From positions 1 through 19,566 of the forward strand of contig CAYQSU010000065.1 in the NCBI GenBank assembly GCA_964420325.1: 19,566 bases of DNA. The letters run 5' to 3'. The DNA is from CAYQSU01 sp964420325 (lineage in GTDB: Bacteria > Pseudomonadota > Alphaproteobacteria > Rhodospirillales > Defluviicoccaceae). Shown here one piece after another: positions 6,764 to 15,327 of this stretch (its first letter is position 1; every line of letters starts with the position of its first letter). Below the pieces are notes generated by a model. It was not told where the DNA came from. It was given only the letters and a program-made list of their open reading frames with translations, and searched no databases. A program made the position numbers and the translations under genes.

Positions 6764-6948
6764 GCGTCCTCGGTCCCGCGCTTGCTCTCGAGCGAAGCGA
6801 CGACGACAAGGTCGTCGTCCGCATCTGGCGCGTCCACGCCTCGCGGCTCGGCGCCGGTCTCGCCCCGGGCGAAGGCGGGTCTCCGCTTGTCGGCCGCGGC
6901 GGGCGTCATGCGGTTGAGACCTCTCATCGGAAACGTGACGATGGACAT
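6760..6948 (-). CDS. Small hypothetical protein (62 aa)
   Basis: This is a short frame too weak to name. Support comes from an AGGGAG ribosome site 7 bases before the ATG and from strong G/C preference at third codon positions, like the genuine genes around it. The product is MSIVTFPMRGLNRMTPAAAD..., hydrophilic, with an acidic stretch PDADDDLVVVASLES near residues 40-54 and no membrane segment or signal peptide. The codons for DDD and VVV form a perfect 9-bp inverted repeat (6799-6807 with 6811-6819, 3-base loop), which could also serve as a terminator for the convergent methyltransferase gene. The stop overlaps the methyltransferase stop. If the frame is not real, this stretch is a 3' spacer with a hairpin. 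Confidence 0.45.
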   Translation of the reverse strand: MSIVTFPMRGLNRMTPAAADKRRPAFARGETGAEPRGVDAPDADDDLVVVASLESKRGTEDA

Positions 6949-7059
6949 GGCGCGCTCCCTCCGTCGGTGGTGCGGTATCCATCCTTGCACCGCTGCGCGC
7001 GGATGGCGAACCGGCGTGGGATCACCGGTCCGGCCGCGGGTGGAAAGCCAGGGCCCGCC

Positions 7060-7644
7060 TCAGCCCCGCCAGAAACGGACCTTGCCGACGTCGACGTGGA
7101 CGAAGCTGGCGCGCGGGTAGTAGCCGACGCCGCCGGCCTGCAGGCGCCGCGCCAGCCCGACGAGCGTGCGCGTGTTGTAGCCCTGAACCTTGAAATCGAC
7201 GGCCATGCCCTGCATGTGCAGGCTGTTCTTGGCAACGCGCCCACCCTGGCTCCGCAGCATCGCGTTCGTCGCCGGCGAGCGATAGGCGGAAACGAGTTCG
7301 ATCGGCCGGTTCGTCTCCAGCCGCCGCCGCATGGCGTAAAGAAGGTCCACCAGCCGGACGTTGATCGACGCGACCTCGTCGGTGCGGAAATCCCTCATCA
7401 CGTGGTTGATCTTTGCAAGGGCGTCGGGAACGTAACGACCCCGTTCCCAGTAGACGGTCGACAGGGACTCGCCCGTGTGCAGGTGGCGGAACGACACGCT
7501 CCGCTCGTAGGCCGAACTTCTAGCCGCCCATGCGCCGGCAGGCGTCAGACCAACAAGGCCGATGACCCCCCCGAGAACAAAGCAGCGACGCGTAATCTGA
7601 CAATGTTGATCACCCTCCTCCACGATCGCGTTCTCCTGTTCCAC
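7060..7644 (-). CDS. mepK: MepK/YcbK-like (DUF882, M15 family) murein endopeptidase, Tat-exported
   Basis: The product is a 194-residue zinc peptidase of the DUF882/YcbK group. E. coli MepK of this group cuts 3-3 (mDap-mDap) cross-links in peptidoglycan. After a twin-arginine signal (ITRRCFVLGG, hydrophobic core, then AWA-A cleavage near residue 41) come the family segments LHTGES, INHVMRDFRTDE, ELVSAYRSPATN and AKNSLHMQGMAVDF, then GGVGYYPRASFVHVDVG. The His and Asp of HMQGMAVD and the final H-x-D are the metal ligands. Position and order after an LdtD-like gene mirror E. coli ldtD-mepK, which strengthens the assignment. The start is a GTG at 7644. An alternative GTG at 7623 is preceded by AGGAG about 10 bases upstream and would give a shorter, equally good Tat n-region. 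The enzyme should act in the periplasm. Confidence 0.9.
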   Translation of the reverse strand: MEQENAIVEEGDQHCQITRRCFVLGGVIGLVGLTPAGAWAARSSAYERSVSFRHLHTGESLSTVYWERGRYVPDALAKINHVMRDFRTDEVASINVRLVDLLYAMRRRLETNRPIELVSAYRSPATNAMLRSQGGRVAKNSLHMQGMAVDFKVQGYNTRTLVGLARRLQAGGVGYYPRASFVHVDVGKVRFWRG

Positions 7645-7684
7645 TCATCGCACCAGAGTCGTCGGCAGGCACGCTGAAGAGAGT

Positions 7685-7713
7685 TATTGACATGCTGGCC
7701 ACCCGCCCGTCAA
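7685..7713 (-). promoter_or_regulatory. Possible mepK promoter
   Basis: On the minus strand TTGACG (7708-7713) is followed after 17 bases by TCAATA (7685-7690), overlapping AATAAC two bases further on. The -35 is good and the -10 is poor. It sits in the locally AT-rich gap between ldtD and mepK, about 40 bases from the mepK start, which suggests mepK can be transcribed apart from ldtD. Confidence 0.3.
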
Positions 7714-7759
7714 GAACCAATGCCATTTCGATCTATATTCCGGCTTGGCAAAGAAACCG

Positions 7760-9382
7760 TTAATGTTGCTTGCCGAACAAGGCGTTGGCGAGCCGTTCAT
7801 CGCGGCCGTAGATGTCGTCGCGGAGGTGGATGGTGCCATCCTCATCGGCCCAGGCGGTGAGATAGGTGAGGTGCACCGGAACCGGCCGGGGCAGGCGAAT
7901 CGCCTTGGTCACGCCGCTGTCGGCGAGGGCGTTGATGCGCTCGGCCGACCATCCGTTGCCGTCGGCGAGGAGCCGTTCCGCAAGCTCGAGGGGCTTCTCG
8001 ATGCGGATGCAGCCGGAGCTGAAGGTGCGGACGGTTCGCTCGAACAGGGACCGCGAGGGGGTGTCGTGCATGTAGACGTCGAAGCGATTGGGGAACATGA
8101 ACTTGACCCGACCGAGGGCGTTCCTCGGTCCGGGATCCTGTCGCAGGCGGTAGGGGAGGCGGTCTTGGCCCAAGGCCGACCAGTCGATCGACAGCGCATC
8201 GATCTCGGCCATCTCGGGTCCCCATCCGTCGAGAACCCGGAAGCCCTCGTCGACCAGGTACGCCGGGTCCTTCTTCACCTTCGGGAGGATGTCCTTGACC
8301 GCGATGGACCTCGGCACGTTCCAGAACGGATTGAACTCCAGGTACCGCACCTGGCTGCTGAACACCGGCGTCTGCCGATAGGGCTGGCCGACGACGATCC
8401 GCATGGAGAGGGTGGTGCTGCCGTTCTCGACCAGTTCGAGCTCGAAGCCGGCCATGTTGATAAGAATGTGGGTCTCGCCGAGGTCGGACGGCATCCACCG
8501 CCAGCGCTCCATGTTGACGATGATCTGGCGGATCCTGTCGTCGACCAGCACGTTGAGCGCCGCCCGCGTGTGCCTGCCGACGACGCCGTCCGGCTCAAGC
8601 CCATGCCGCCGCTGAAACGCCAGCACGGCATCTTCCAGTCCCGGATCGAAGAGATCGGGCTCGCCGCTGTCGCGGGCGAGATCGCCCAGCTGCAGGAGGC
8701 GCCGGCGAACCTGCGGAATTCGATCGTCGCGCATGCCCGGTTTCAGCGAGGGGCCATCCGGGATGGGTGTCCAGCCATCGGCGACGTCCAGGCGGCGATA
8801 CGTCCTCAACGCACGGCTGAGACGCCGATAGCCGGGGTGCGCCGGGGCGAGCCCCTCGACATAGGCGGCCAGGTCCGGAGACACGGCCGCCGCCTCGAGA
8901 ATACCGGCGGCATCGATTCCCGGGCGCTCGATGAAGTGGTCCGGGTCCGATTTCCGTGCCGACCTCCGGCCATCGCTCAGGTCTGTCGCGTAGCGGATCA
9001 GGCTGCCGCTGAGGAGGAGTTCCATCGTGGCAAGGCGTTCGGCTCCGTCCGTATCGGCCTCAGCGGGTGGCAATCGATAGTCGGCGGGCTCGAGGCCCTC
9101 GGAAGCCGCGTTGGCGAGGATGTCCTGGAGAGTTCTCGCGCGACCGTTGAGTCCCGACCCTTCGAGCCACAGGGGCTCGAATTCCCGCTCGGCATAGAAG
9201 TTCCGCAGATCGCCCGCGCGGAGGTAACCGCTCGCGACCACGGGAACCGATGCGTTCGCCGCCAGGCTTTGCCGCAGAGCCAGGCGGACCGGCTCGCCGT
9301 CTGCCGAGGCAGCGATGCCGGGAGTGCCCGCGGCAAGGGCGAAGGCCAGGGCAACGGACAGCCATGACGGGATGCGATCCAA
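7760..9382 (-). CDS. ldtD: LdtD/YcbB-like L,D-transpeptidase (YkuD domain)
   Basis: This 540-residue periplasmic enzyme forms 3-3 cross-links between peptidoglycan stems. It has an N-terminal signal peptide (LSVALAFALAAGTPGIAASA), a scaffold segment (YLRAGDLRNFYAEREFEPLW), a peptidoglycan-binding region around 240-285 (AVLAFQRRHGLEPDGVVGRHT) and a C-terminal YkuD domain. In that domain YMHDTPSRSLF (His about 439) and SSGCIRIE (Cys about 458) form the catalytic signature. VNMERWRWMP and the NPFWNVPRSIA segment are typical of the YcbB group. The start is a TTG at 9382: it gives a proper signal peptide, no ATG is available nearby in frame, and GAGG lies about 11 bases upstream. It is followed by the mepK-like gene, as in E. 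coli. The symbol is by homology of domain layout; other YcbB-type paralogues could carry the same features. Confidence 0.92.
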   Translation of the reverse strand: MDRIPSWLSVALAFALAAGTPGIAASADGEPVRLALRQSLAANASVPVVASGYLRAGDLRNFYAEREFEPLWLEGSGLNGRARTLQDILANAASEGLEPADYRLPPAEADTDGAERLATMELLLSGSLIRYATDLSDGRRSARKSDPDHFIERPGIDAAGILEAAAVSPDLAAYVEGLAPAHPGYRRLSRALRTYRRLDVADGWTPIPDGPSLKPGMRDDRIPQVRRRLLQLGDLARDSGEPDLFDPGLEDAVLAFQRRHGLEPDGVVGRHTRAALNVLVDDRIRQIIVNMERWRWMPSDLGETHILINMAGFELELVENGSTTLSMRIVVGQPYRQTPVFSSQVRYLEFNPFWNVPRSIAVKDILPKVKKDPAYLVDEGFRVLDGWGPEMAEIDALSIDWSALGQDRLPYRLRQDPGPRNALGRVKFMFPNRFDVYMHDTPSRSLFERTVRTFSSGCIRIEKPLELAERLLADGNGWSAERINALADSGVTKAIRLPRPVPVHLTYLTAWADEDGTIHLRDDIYGRDERLANALFGKQH

Positions 9383-9468
9383 GGGTGGCGCGACCTCTTC
9401 CGCTCGATCCGTTCGATGCTAACGCACCTTAGAACTGGGCGTTGCGGACGCAGTCGGGAAGTCGATTC

Positions 9469-11832
9469 TCACCGCCCCGCGCTCTGATCGCCTGATTCCT
9501 GGCCCGCGGCGGCGTCGGTGCCGGCCGCATCCAGGGCCGCCGCAGCCGCGGCCGCCGGCGCCAGCGGTTGTCCGCCGGTGTCGACGATGACGCGGCGCGG
9601 CGCGAAGTGGATCCCCTGCTCGGTGAACGCCTCCTGAATGCGCCGGAAGACCTCGCGGCGCAGGGTGAACTGCTCACCCGGCCTGGCCATGAACTTGACG
9701 CGGATGATGAACGCGGAATCGTCCATGCGGTTCACGCCCTGGGACTTGAGCGGCTGCAGGAAGTGGGGGCCGTGCTCGGGATCCTCCATCAGCTCTTGAC
9801 CGACCTTCTTGATGATCTTGCGGACCTTCTCGAGGTCGGCGTCGAACGGGATGCGCAGCTCGAGCTTCATGATCGCCCAGTCGCGGCTAAAGTTGGTGAG
9901 GTTGCGGATCTCGCCGAAAGGCACGGTGTGCAAGGGACCGTTGTGATGGCGGAGCCGAAGCGAGCGGATCGAGATGTGCTCGACCGAGCCGCGGGTGCTC
10001 CCGATCGAGACATACTCGCCGACGCGAAAGGCGTCGTCGGCCAGAAAGAAGACGCCGCTGATGATGTCCTTGACGAGGGTCTGGGCGCCGAAGCCGATGG
10101 CGAGGCCGACGACGCCGGCACCGGCGATCAAGGGGCCGATGTCGACGCCGAGCTGGGAGAGGACGACCATCGCCGCGATGGCAACCAGGGCGATCAGCAG
10201 GAATTTGCCGAGGAGCGGCACCAGGGTCTGGAGGCGGCTGCCCCCCTTGCCGCCGCCCTCGCCTTCCGGGAGGCCCTCGTGCCCGACGCTTCCCCGAATC
10301 GCTTGGTTGATCGCCGTCCTGATGACGCCCCACGCGGCCGACGCGAGCACCACGGTCACGACGATATGGAACAGCGCCTCGGCGACAGTCGCGCCGACGC
10401 CGGTTGCCGCCATGTCCTTCACGTCGATGTTCCACAGGCGCGCAAGCACGACGACGGCGACAACCCCCAGAACGATGCGCAGATTGCGGACCACGACGTC
10501 CCGATACTCGAGCTTGGCGTGGTAGGCGCGCTTCACGTCGTCGCGTGTTCGCCCAGCCTCCGCGGTCTCGTCGCCTTCAGCTTCGACAAGGGTCGAGGAT
10601 CGGGGCATCGGCGGCGTTCTGGGAACGCGCAAGAGCGCGCCCACGGCCTCCCGCATGATCCAGTCCAGAACCGGAAGGCCAAGCAGGACGACCAGTGAAA
10701 TGATGATCGGCTGGGCCACTCCCTCCCCGGTCAAGAGCCGCCTGACCGTGCTCATGATCCACAGCCCGACCAGGAGGCAGGTGAGGAAGACCGGCCACTT
10801 CTCGCCAACGAGCTGGCGCACGCGTCCCGGCGTGCGCCCCTCGACCTCGGCGGCCTCCATCATCAACCCGGTGATCCGCCTGCGGTCGATCCAGACGATG
10901 ACAACGATGAGTCCGAGGACGAGGAGGGTGAGCACGGTGCCGGTGAGCAGAACCGCGCCCTCGTCGGCCGCCAGGCTCGCGAACAGTCTGCCGAGGAAAT
11001 AGGCGAGGGCGATGGCGCCGACGGTCAGGTTGAACCGCCGGTAGATGAGCCGCGCGTGTTCGTCCGAGAGTGGCGGGAGGCGAAGCCGGGACGCATCGGG
11101 GGCCAGCGCGAAGCGGGCGAGCGCGGCCCCGCTGCGGATCACGATGATGCTCCAGAAGACCGCGGCGATGGCCTCGCGGGTCGGCTGGTGGCCCTGATAG
11201 AAAATGAAGAAGAGGGCCACCGCGGCAAGGCCGAAGACGGCGATGGCGAAGGCGTCGGCCAGCAGGCGCATCGCCAGCAGGCAGAGCCGGTCGACGACGC
11301 TCGCTTCCCGGTCTGCCGCGGACGGCGGCGTGACCCCCAAGGCCAGTCGCCTGAACACCCACTCGGCGGCGGCCCCACCGGCCAGAACGACCGCGAGGAA
11401 AAGGAGGATGCTCCAGAGGTGGGCGGTGCCCTTGCCTGCGGTGAGGCGGGCAACGACGGTGTCCATGATCGGACCCGTGCGCGCGGCTGCCGAAACCATC
11501 AGCATGAGCCGCTCGCGGGTGGAGTGAAGGGCGCTGCCCATGGTGCCGGCGAAGCCGCCGTCGACGGCTCCGGCGCCCTCGGTCGGGGTCGCCACCCTGT
11601 CCAGCTGTCGGACCAGCAACGCGCGCACCTCTTGGTCCGAGAGGCGGGAGACCAGCTCGCGGACCGCTTCGCGCGTGAGCGGATCCGGAAGCTCTGCCGC
11701 ATTCTCCCCGCCGGCCAACACCGGGCCGGCGGGAGCCACCACCCTGGGATCCGCGGCCGCGGCACCCTCCGCCGTGACCAGCGTCAGGAGTGCGGCAACG
11801 ACGACGGCGATGACCTTACGAGTGCGATGCAT
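9469..11832 (-). CDS. Large MscS-family mechanosensitive channel
   Basis: This 787-residue inner-membrane protein of the extended MscS type resembles E. coli YbiO in size and layout. A signal peptide (1-27, ending AEGAAAA-D) and a roughly 110-residue periplasmic segment precede about ten or eleven hydrophobic helices between 138 and 597. The pore helix is the glycine/alanine-rich AGAGVVGLAIGFGAQTLVKD (570-589). A cytoplasmic beta domain follows (FRVGEYVSIGSTRGSVEHIS and HTVPFGEIRNLTNFSRDW), then the alpha/beta vestibule. The tail is alanine-rich and probably disordered. Such channels open on membrane tension and release solutes on hypo-osmotic shock. The ATG at 11832 gives a normal signal peptide, but no clear ribosome site is visible. 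Eighty-six bases downstream is the LdtD-like gene in the same direction, so an envelope-stress operon is possible. Confidence 0.93.
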   Translation of the reverse strand: MHRTRKVIAVVVAALLTLVTAEGAAAADPRVVAPAGPVLAGGENAAELPDPLTREAVRELVSRLSDQEVRALLVRQLDRVATPTEGAGAVDGGFAGTMGSALHSTRERLMLMVSAAARTGPIMDTVVARLTAGKGTAHLWSILLFLAVVLAGGAAAEWVFRRLALGVTPPSAADREASVVDRLCLLAMRLLADAFAIAVFGLAAVALFFIFYQGHQPTREAIAAVFWSIIVIRSGAALARFALAPDASRLRLPPLSDEHARLIYRRFNLTVGAIALAYFLGRLFASLAADEGAVLLTGTVLTLLVLGLIVVIVWIDRRRITGLMMEAAEVEGRTPGRVRQLVGEKWPVFLTCLLVGLWIMSTVRRLLTGEGVAQPIIISLVVLLGLPVLDWIMREAVGALLRVPRTPPMPRSSTLVEAEGDETAEAGRTRDDVKRAYHAKLEYRDVVVRNLRIVLGVVAVVVLARLWNIDVKDMAATGVGATVAEALFHIVVTVVLASAAWGVIRTAINQAIRGSVGHEGLPEGEGGGKGGSRLQTLVPLLGKFLLIALVAIAAMVVLSQLGVDIGPLIAGAGVVGLAIGFGAQTLVKDIISGVFFLADDAFRVGEYVSIGSTRGSVEHISIRSLRLRHHNGPLHTVPFGEIRNLTNFSRDWAIMKLELRIPFDADLEKVRKIIKKVGQELMEDPEHGPHFLQPLKSQGVNRMDDSAFIIRVKFMARPGEQFTLRREVFRRIQEAFTEQGIHFAPRRVIVDTGGQPLAPAAAAAAALDAAGTDAAAGQESGDQSAGR

Positions 11833-11880
11833 GCGATGGTCCCGGTGTTGGCAAGGCAGCCGTCGGCGGCAGCGCGGGGC

Positions 11881-13266
11881 TCAGCTCACGCACGCGGCGC
11901 GCGCCTTCCGCGCGTTCTCGGCCAGAGTGCGGCCAAGCTCCCAGATCGCGCCGAGCCCCTGGGCCTCGCGCGCGACGTCGGCGAAGGCATCGACGATCCC
12001 CCGGGCGTCGTCGTCGCCGAGGACGAAGGGCGGCAGGAGCTTGATCACCGGCAGGTCGTGGCCGGCGACCTGGGCCATGATGCGGTGGCGCTGGAACAGC
12101 GGGATCAGGATCAGCTGGCAGAACAGCCCGCGGCTCGCCGTCTCCAGGAGCGCATAGGCAGTCTTCAGCTTGAGACCGCTCGGCGGCCCGAACTCGATCC
12201 CGATCATCATGCCCTTGCCGCGAACGTCCTTGACGAACTCGAACTCCGAGAGGCGCTGACGCAGATCCGAGATCAGCCGTTCGCCGAGCCTCGCGGCATG
12301 GTCGACGAGGCGCTCGTCTTCGAGCACCTCGAGGGTGGCGAGCCCGGCCGCCATGGCGAGGTCGTTCTTGGCGAAGGTGGAGCCGTGGACGACGGCTCGA
12401 TCCATCCGGTCGAAGACCTTGTCGAAGATCCACCGGCGGGTGACCACAGCCCCGACTGGAACGAAGCCGCCCGACAACGCCTTGGCGAGAAGGACGATGT
12501 CCGGCTCGACGCCCCAGTGCTCACAGGCGACGAAGCGCCCGGTGCGGCCGAGCCCGGTCTGGATCTCGTCGGCGACCAGGAGCGTTCCATGCCGGCGGCA
12601 GAGCCTCTGCGCCTCGCCTAGAAAGGACGCGGAGGGAACATTGACGCCCTTGCCCTGGATGGGCTCGACCACGAACGCGGCGACATCGCCCTTGCCCAGC
12701 ACGCGTTCGAGCGCCTGGAGGTCGTTGAACGGGATGCGCGCGCAGTCTCCGACGAGGGGCTCGAAGCCCTTCCGAAACACGTCGTCGCCGACCAGCGAGA
12801 GCGCGCCGTAGGTGAGCCCGTGGAAGGCATGGTCGCAGGAGACGATCTTCGATCGCCGCGTCGCCGCCCGGCTGAACTTGATGGCGGCCTCGACCGCCTC
12901 GGCACCCGAGTTGCAGAAGAAGACCTTGTCCAGCCACGGCAGGCGCCCGATGAGCCGCTCGGCGAGCAGCCCGGCGAGCAGCGGAGCACCGAGCTGGACC
13001 ATCCCGGCCAGCCGTCCATCCAGGACCTGGTGCAGCGCCGAGACGACGGCGGGATGGTTGCGGCCGAGCGCAAAGACGCCGTAGCCGCCGAGGAGGTCGA
13101 GGTAGCGCCGGCCCTCCGCATCGAAGAGGCAAGCGCCCTCGCCGTGGACGAAACGGACGTCGTAGCCGATCGTTCTCAGAACCCGGACGAGTTGGGAGTT
13201 GAGGTGACGATCGAACAGATCGAACGCCTCGCCGCCGCGGCTCGCGATGAGTGCCTCCAGGTCCAC
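11881..13266 (-). CDS. Class III PLP aminotransferase (possibly HpnO-type)
   Basis: This 461-residue fold-type I PLP enzyme moves an amino group between an omega-amino donor and a keto or aldehyde acceptor. The class III signature is complete: NSGAEAVEAAIK (119-130) binds the phosphate, VADEIQTGLGRTG (231-243) gives the ring-binding Asp233, and LLAKALSGGFVPVGAV carries the Schiff-base Lys262. GSTFAKNDLAMAA completes the site. The N-terminus (DRHLNSQLVRVLRTIGYDV) and the cysteine/leucine-rich region near 375-420 recall aminotransferases annotated in hopanoid side-chain synthesis (HpnO). No other hopanoid gene is in the window, so this is only a suggestion; putrescine- or ornithine-type transaminases are alternatives. 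The start is a GTG at 13266 with AAGGA 12 bases upstream; a strong AGGAGG lies further off (13286-13291). It follows carA in the same direction after 77 bases that contain a 12-bp perfect palindrome (13316-13327). Confidence 0.9.
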   Translation of the reverse strand: MDLEALIASRGGEAFDLFDRHLNSQLVRVLRTIGYDVRFVHGEGACLFDAEGRRYLDLLGGYGVFALGRNHPAVVSALHQVLDGRLAGMVQLGAPLLAGLLAERLIGRLPWLDKVFFCNSGAEAVEAAIKFSRAATRRSKIVSCDHAFHGLTYGALSLVGDDVFRKGFEPLVGDCARIPFNDLQALERVLGKGDVAAFVVEPIQGKGVNVPSASFLGEAQRLCRRHGTLLVADEIQTGLGRTGRFVACEHWGVEPDIVLLAKALSGGFVPVGAVVTRRWIFDKVFDRMDRAVVHGSTFAKNDLAMAAGLATLEVLEDERLVDHAARLGERLISDLRQRLSEFEFVKDVRGKGMMIGIEFGPPSGLKLKTAYALLETASRGLFCQLILIPLFQRHRIMAQVAGHDLPVIKLLPPFVLGDDDARGIVDAFADVAREAQGLGAIWELGRTLAENARKARAACVS

Positions 13267-13343
13267 GACGTCTTTCTTTCCTTAACCTCCTGAAGCCGGT
13301 GGCCGGCCGCCCGCTTGCGCCGGCGCACCACCGCGAGGCTTTC

Positions 13344-14552
<1,209 letters not shown>

Positions 14553-14644
14553 GAGGAGCGTATCCGTGCACCGCGCTGGTCCCACGCGCCGACGTCACAC
14601 GACGAACCAGCGGGCCGGGAAGCGGGATCGGTCCCGGGAACAGG

Positions 14645-14673
14645 TTCATAAGCAAACCGGGTATCGGCGTCAA
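14645..14673 (-). promoter_or_regulatory. carA promoter (sigma-70 type)
   Basis: On the minus strand TTGACG (14668-14673) and TATGAA (14645-14650) are spaced by exactly 17 bases, matching 5/6 and 4/6 of the housekeeping consensus. They lie about 95 bases upstream of the chosen carA ATG, giving a leader of roughly 85 bases. I saw no clear attenuator or arginine/pyrimidine operator in the leader. Confidence 0.55.
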
Positions 14674-14809
14674 CACGGGACGTTCCGCGGCGCGGCGCAA
14701 GGCCAACCACGGCGGGCCTTGAGATCGCGGTCGGCCCGTGACACACTTGCGAATCGATGTTAATTGGCGATCGGCACGGTCGCCGCCCAGCCCTTCGATC
14801 GAGGTCCAG

Positions 14810-15265
14810 ATGCCGAGGACTCGACTGACCGAGTCGTTGAAGCAGGCTATGCTGGCGAAGGACGAGATCGCGGTTTCGACGATCCGGCTCGTTCTCGCCG
14901 CGCTCAAGGACCGGGACATCGCCGAGCGCGCCAAGCGCAACACGACCGGCATCGGCGACGAGCAGATCGCCTCGCTGCTGCAGGCGATGATCAAGCAGCG
15001 GCGGGAGAGCATCGAGCTCTTCAGGCAGGGAGGACGCGAGGATCTCGCCCGTCGGGAAGCCGATGAGATCCGCATCATCGAGGGGTTTCTGCCGGCGCAG
15101 TTGGGCGACGAGGAGACGGAGGCGGCCGTCTCCCAGGTCATCGAGGCGGTCGGGGCCCATGGCCTCAAGGACATGGGCCGGGTGATGGCGACCCTCAAGC
15201 AGCACTACGAAGGGCGGATGGACTTTGCGAAAGCCAGTCTCTTGGTTAGAAAGCGGCTGGTGTGA
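14810..15265 (+). CDS. yqeY: GatB/YqeY domain-containing protein
   Basis: This 151-residue soluble protein equals the C-terminal tRNA-binding-like domain of GatB standing alone. The family is widespread; a role on mischarged tRNA has been proposed but not settled. Diagnostic segments are RLTESLKQAMLAKDEIAVST near the start, IRLVLAALKDRDI, EQIASLLQAMIKQRRESIELF in the middle, then EIRIIEGFLPAQLGDEE and GLKDMGRVMATLKQHYEGRMD. The ATG at 14810 is chosen because GAGG sits 6 bases upstream and it yields the usual length; the frame is open to 14738 without similarity. It lies 62 bases before dnaG and divergent from carA, the normal alphaproteobacterial arrangement upstream of primase and sigma-70. 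Confidence 0.95.
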   Translation: MPRTRLTESLKQAMLAKDEIAVSTIRLVLAALKDRDIAERAKRNTTGIGDEQIASLLQAMIKQRRESIELFRQGGREDLARREADEIRIIEGFLPAQLGDEETEAAVSQVIEAVGAHGLKDMGRVMATLKQHYEGRMDFAKASLLVRKRLV

Positions 15266-15327
15266 GGGCCGGACGCGCGGCCGGCGGCGGCGGATCGGCG
15301 GCGCACGCGGCCTGACAGGGGGTGCCG

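Noticed and set aside
5489..6982. 497-codon minus-strand open frame opposite the methyltransferase
   Set aside because: The opposite strand has clear SAM-binding motifs and a good ribosome site; this frame has neither.
7687..7692. TTGACA on the plus strand as a promoter
   Set aside because: No -10 at a usable distance and no plus-strand gene downstream.
7745..9367. 540-codon plus-strand open frame opposite the L,D-transpeptidase
   Set aside because: Catalytic YkuD signature is on the minus strand; the plus frame shows no family features.
11056..12621. 521-codon plus-strand frame across mscS and the aminotransferase
   Set aside because: It spans the 3' end of one gene, a spacer and the 5' part of another, all antisense; composition is that of a shadow.
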